From: UBA7236 sp035439505 | GTDB lineage: Bacteria; Bacteroidota; Bacteroidia; Chitinophagales; BACL12 | Reading direction: 5' to 3' | Assembly (NCBI GenBank): GCA_035439505.1 | Contig: DAORKJ010000084.1 | Span: 1-16,849 of the forward strand | DNA length: 16,849 bases | Shown: positions 14,122 through 16,849 of the stretch, in pieces | Position numbering within the stretch: position 1 is the stretch's first letter | Layout: each line of letters starts with the position of its first letter | Notes under the pieces: model-generated | Told to the model about the DNA's origin: nothing | What the model saw: only the letters and a program-made list of their open reading frames with translations | Database searches by the model: none | Translations under genes and position numbers: made by a program

Positions 14122-16773
14122 ATGAGAATAGTAACACTTTTCACCTTACTTTTCATTACATCTGCGTTAAGCTTACAAGCTCAAAATGGTGTAATCTTCG
14201 GGAAATTGATTTCAGATAAAACTGAGGATGGAGTTGCATATGCCACAGTAAAATATGGTATTAATGCAGGGGTTTATACCAACGTAAATGGTGAGTTTCG
14301 TATTACAGATTTAGGTGCAGGAACCTATACACTTGAAATTTCTTGTATTGGGTATGAAATGTATAAAGCGACTAATTTAGTGGTTTCCCAAAACAGCGCT
14401 TTGGATCTGGGAGAAATAATAATGGTGGAAAAAACAATGCAAATTGCAGAAGTGACCATTACCGAACAACAAAAGGTTTACGATAGCCGATATAGTGGCA
14501 CTAACAACGTGATTTCTGCAAAAACGATACAGAAAATTCAGCCCGTAGGCAGTGAAGAATTGTTAAGGATGTTACCAGGCGTAAATATCTCGAGCGATAT
14601 GGAGCAAAGTAATCGCCCCAATATCAGTATCAGAGGTAGTGACCCAAGAAGGTCAAACAAAATTTTATTACTGGAAGATGGTTCTCCAATATCACCTGCC
14701 CCTTATTTAGCCCCGGGTACTTATTACAATGTTCCTGCCGATAGATTAGAAGGTATACAGGTAATTAAAGGTTCAGATGTATTAGCATATGGTTCAAATA
14801 CTATTTATGGTGTGGTAAATTATATTACGAAACGTCCACCTCAGGACCCAACATTAACTTTAAAATTAACAGGTGGACAACGCGATTATTTTACTGCCGT
14901 TGGTGGTTATGGTGGTACATGGAATAAAACCGGTGCTGAAATTCAAACCTTATACAAAACATTTGGTGGTTATATGGATAACAGTTCCATTAAATTATTT
15001 AATCTCTCCGGTAAAATATTTAGTGAGTTTGGAGAAAAATCTACCTTCTATTTGAAATTTAATTACCAAAACGAATATCTCAATACAACCTGGAATGGTA
15101 ATACCCCATTTACCTTTAATCTTGACCCTACCATTAATCCATTTGACGCCGACGAATTTACATCACGCAGATATGGTATGGACGGTGTTTACAATTATAA
15201 ATTAACAGATAAAGCCCGATTACAAACTAAAATTTATTTCAGCGACTTTTACCGCGACTGGTGGAAACAAACATCAACAGTAGTGCATGCAGGCGATGTG
15301 GAAGAATATGTTGGCGCAGATATTTACGCAACGAGTTTTAGTTATTTAGATGACGTTACCATTGGCCCTGACGATTACGTTCGTGTGGGTAAGGTGGCTA
15401 ATGGTTATGAAAGTACAACAGACAGCAGATGGCAATATCGGGTATATGGTGTGCAGGAAAAATACATTCAACAATATGGTAAACATACTTTTGAAGCTGC
15501 TGTTAAATGGCATAAAGAATATTACAATGATGTTGTGGTAAATGGCGATTCCTCTAAATGGGCACGCAGCGGAAGATTAACACGTGATGATGTTTTTCAT
15601 TTAAATGCGATTGCGTTGTACGCAAGAAATAATTTTGAATTTAACCGTTTTTCGGTAATTCCAATTATAAGATATGAAACTATTTTACTCAATAAGGTAA
15701 ATGCTTTGGCAAATGCCACTAACCCTGATGCAACCGGTGTTGATTTCAATATGCTAGAAAATAATTTCGATGAATTTACACCCGGTATCAATATTATTTA
15801 TCGCGACATCATGGTATTAAATAGTTCGCTGGAAATTTATGGTGGTGCTTACAAAGGATTTTCATCTCCAACGACAGCTATTGCATTTAATGAAGTTACC
15901 AATGGAGAGGTTACACCGGCTGTTGATATTGCCAACCTCAAACCTGAAGTGAGTTTTAATCAGGAAGTTGGTGTAAGAATGACACATAACAAACAAGTAT
16001 TTAATACACAGTTATCTATATTCAATACATTTATTTCGAATTATTATTCACCAGCGCGTTCACAGGCATTCCAAACTTTAGGTACAGTTACCATGAATGG
16101 TATTGAATTCGCTATAAATTTGGAACCGACCAAATTAATGAAATCCACCAACCATACTTTCGGAATCGGGATAGCAGCAACATATATGCAATCTGAAATT
16201 ACAGGTGGCACTTTTACTGATTTTGATTTATTCGCTTCCACTGTATTTCACACAGCGGCAACTAAAGCTGAACTCATAGATAAAATTAATGCCGACCGAT
16301 CTGCTTATACCGTTTATAGTGGTGCAGATATAATTACAACTGAAGTTTTAACTGTAGATGATTTTGATTCATTTACCAAAATACAAACTACTTTAGGTGA
16401 TGAGGGCGCAGCTGGATATGAAGTGCCTTATGTGCCAAATGTAATTATTAATGCGGCTATTAATTATAATTATAAAAACATTGGTTTTTCGATTAGTTAC
16501 AACTACGTTAGTGAACAATATACGGAATATCTCAACTTTGAAAATGAAACAGCGGATGGTGGTATAGGAAAATTAGATGCTTATGGCGTATTAGATGCCA
16601 ATCTGGAATATAGTTTGCCGATTAAAAATCACTTGAAATCTGCAACATTTTTTGTTGCTGGAAAAAATATCACTAATGAAATATATAAAGCTTCGCGTTT
16701 AAATCGTGCAACAGGAGGTATTTTCCCAGCAGGCTTTAGACAAATAAATGGTGGATTACGATTGAATTTTTAA
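14122..16773 (+). CDS. FecA-like TonB-dependent outer-membrane receptor
   Basis: An 883-residue outer-membrane transporter, powered by TonB. Signal peptide 1-20 (LLFITSALSLQA). Residues about 24-105 form a carboxypeptidase-regulatory-like beta-sandwich (VYTNVNGEFRITDLGAGTYTLEISCIGYE at 51-79), usual in Bacteroidota receptors. The plug domain (about 118-240) reads ELLRMLPGVNIS, then NISIRGSDPRRSNKILLLEDG (167-187), APYLAP, RLEGIQVIKGSDVLAYGSNTIYGVVNYITK. The RG-x-(D/N)PRRS-K-LLLEDG-PI-APY pattern is that of FecA-type ferric citrate receptors. The 22-strand barrel follows, ending GGLRLNF with the terminal Phe recognised by the BAM complex. There is no N-terminal signalling domain and no sigma/anti-sigma pair nearby. 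No SusD partner follows, so a chelated metal rather than glycan is the likely cargo; exact substrate is inferred. Confidence 0.88.
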   Translation: MRIVTLFTLLFITSALSLQAQNGVIFGKLISDKTEDGVAYATVKYGINAGVYTNVNGEFRITDLGAGTYTLEISCIGYEMYKATNLVVSQNSALDLGEIIMVEKTMQIAEVTITEQQKVYDSRYSGTNNVISAKTIQKIQPVGSEELLRMLPGVNISSDMEQSNRPNISIRGSDPRRSNKILLLEDGSPISPAPYLAPGTYYNVPADRLEGIQVIKGSDVLAYGSNTIYGVVNYITKRPPQDPTLTLKLTGGQRDYFTAVGGYGGTWNKTGAEIQTLYKTFGGYMDNSSIKLFNLSGKIFSEFGEKSTFYLKFNYQNEYLNTTWNGNTPFTFNLDPTINPFDADEFTSRRYGMDGVYNYKLTDKARLQTKIYFSDFYRDWWKQTSTVVHAGDVEEYVGADIYATSFSYLDDVTIGPDDYVRVGKVANGYESTTDSRWQYRVYGVQEKYIQQYGKHTFEAAVKWHKEYYNDVVVNGDSSKWARSGRLTRDDVFHLNAIALYARNNFEFNRFSVIPIIRYETILLNKVNALANATNPDATGVDFNMLENNFDEFTPGINIIYRDIMVLNSSLEIYGGAYKGFSSPTTAIAFNEVTNGEVTPAVDIANLKPEVSFNQEVGVRMTHNKQVFNTQLSIFNTFISNYYSPARSQAFQTLGTVTMNGIEFAINLEPTKLMKSTNHTFGIGIAATYMQSEITGGTFTDFDLFASTVFHTAATKAELIDKINADRSAYTVYSGADIITTEVLTVDDFDSFTKIQTTLGDEGAAGYEVPYVPNVIINAAINYNYKNIGFSISYNYVSEQYTEYLNFENETADGGIGKLDAYGVLDANLEYSLPIKNHLKSATFFVAGKNITNEIYKASRLNRATGGIFPAGFRQINGGLRLNF

Positions 16774-16810
16774 GTAATTATACTTCCATAATTCAAACTA
16801 TAAACATTTC

Positions 16811-16842
16811 GGGGCTGTCCATTTGGATAGCCTCTTTTTTTT
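16811..16842 (+). terminator. Rho-independent terminator of the receptor gene
   Basis: GGGGCTGTCC (16811-16820) pairs with GGATAGCCTC (16825-16834) with two G-T wobbles and an ATTT loop, followed by eight T residues. It lies 38 bp after the stop codon. Confidence 0.85.
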
Positions 16843-16849
16843 ATTACAG

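Noticed and set aside
14122..16773. A SusC-type glycan transporter
   Set aside because: No SusD partner follows, and the plug motifs are of the FecA type rather than SusC.

Overview
The window looks like a chromosomal segment of a Bacteroidota organism (Sphingobacteriia/Chitinophagia/Saprospiria-like; genus not assignable). The DNA is AT-rich, and several genes are preceded by the Bacteroidota-type promoter (-33 TTG/TTTG, -7 TAnnTTTG) with no Shine-Dalgarno. Five consecutive genes end in type IX secretion (T9SS) sorting domains, and there is a TonB-dependent receptor with an N-terminal carboxypeptidase-regulatory-like domain.

Region 1 (1 to about 2.3 kb) is the right-hand end of a small integrative element, all on the minus strand: a replication-initiator-like protein cut by the window edge (probable TTG start), a 60-residue MerR/excisionase-type HTH protein, and a tyrosine recombinase with its full catalytic set. 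Short repeats (AATAATTGCAAAT twice, a 19-bp TTGCAAAT palindrome, and a tandem AGTGACAAAT repeat over the integrase -33 box) flank the integrase. A REP-like hairpin and a strong bidirectional terminator follow at 2238-2309. The left part of the element and its attachment sites lie outside the window or cannot be identified.

Region 2 (2.6 to 11.5 kb) is a block of secreted proteins. On the minus strand: an Asp-box/YCF48-like protein, a seven-copy delta-60 repeat protein and a protein with five DxDP-type repeats. On the plus strand: a gliding-motility-associated C-terminal domain protein with a PKD domain (type B sorting signal) and an agmatine/peptidylarginine deiminase-family enzyme with a type A sorting signal. 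All should be exported by Sec, crossed over the outer membrane by T9SS, and attached to the surface or released.

Region 3 (11.5 to 16.8 kb, plus strand) returns to housekeeping and envelope functions: hemN (oxygen-independent coproporphyrinogen III oxidase, heme synthesis), a small helical lipoprotein of unknown function, and a FecA-like TonB-dependent receptor, probably for a ferric chelate. Terminators follow the last two. Heme synthesis and iron uptake lie close together, but they are separate transcription units.

I see no clearly new multi-gene system. The most unusual items are the T9SS-exported deiminase carrying agmatine-deiminase-type catalytic motifs, the arrangement of repeats around the integrase, and a possibly leaderless hemN with a palindrome near -42.
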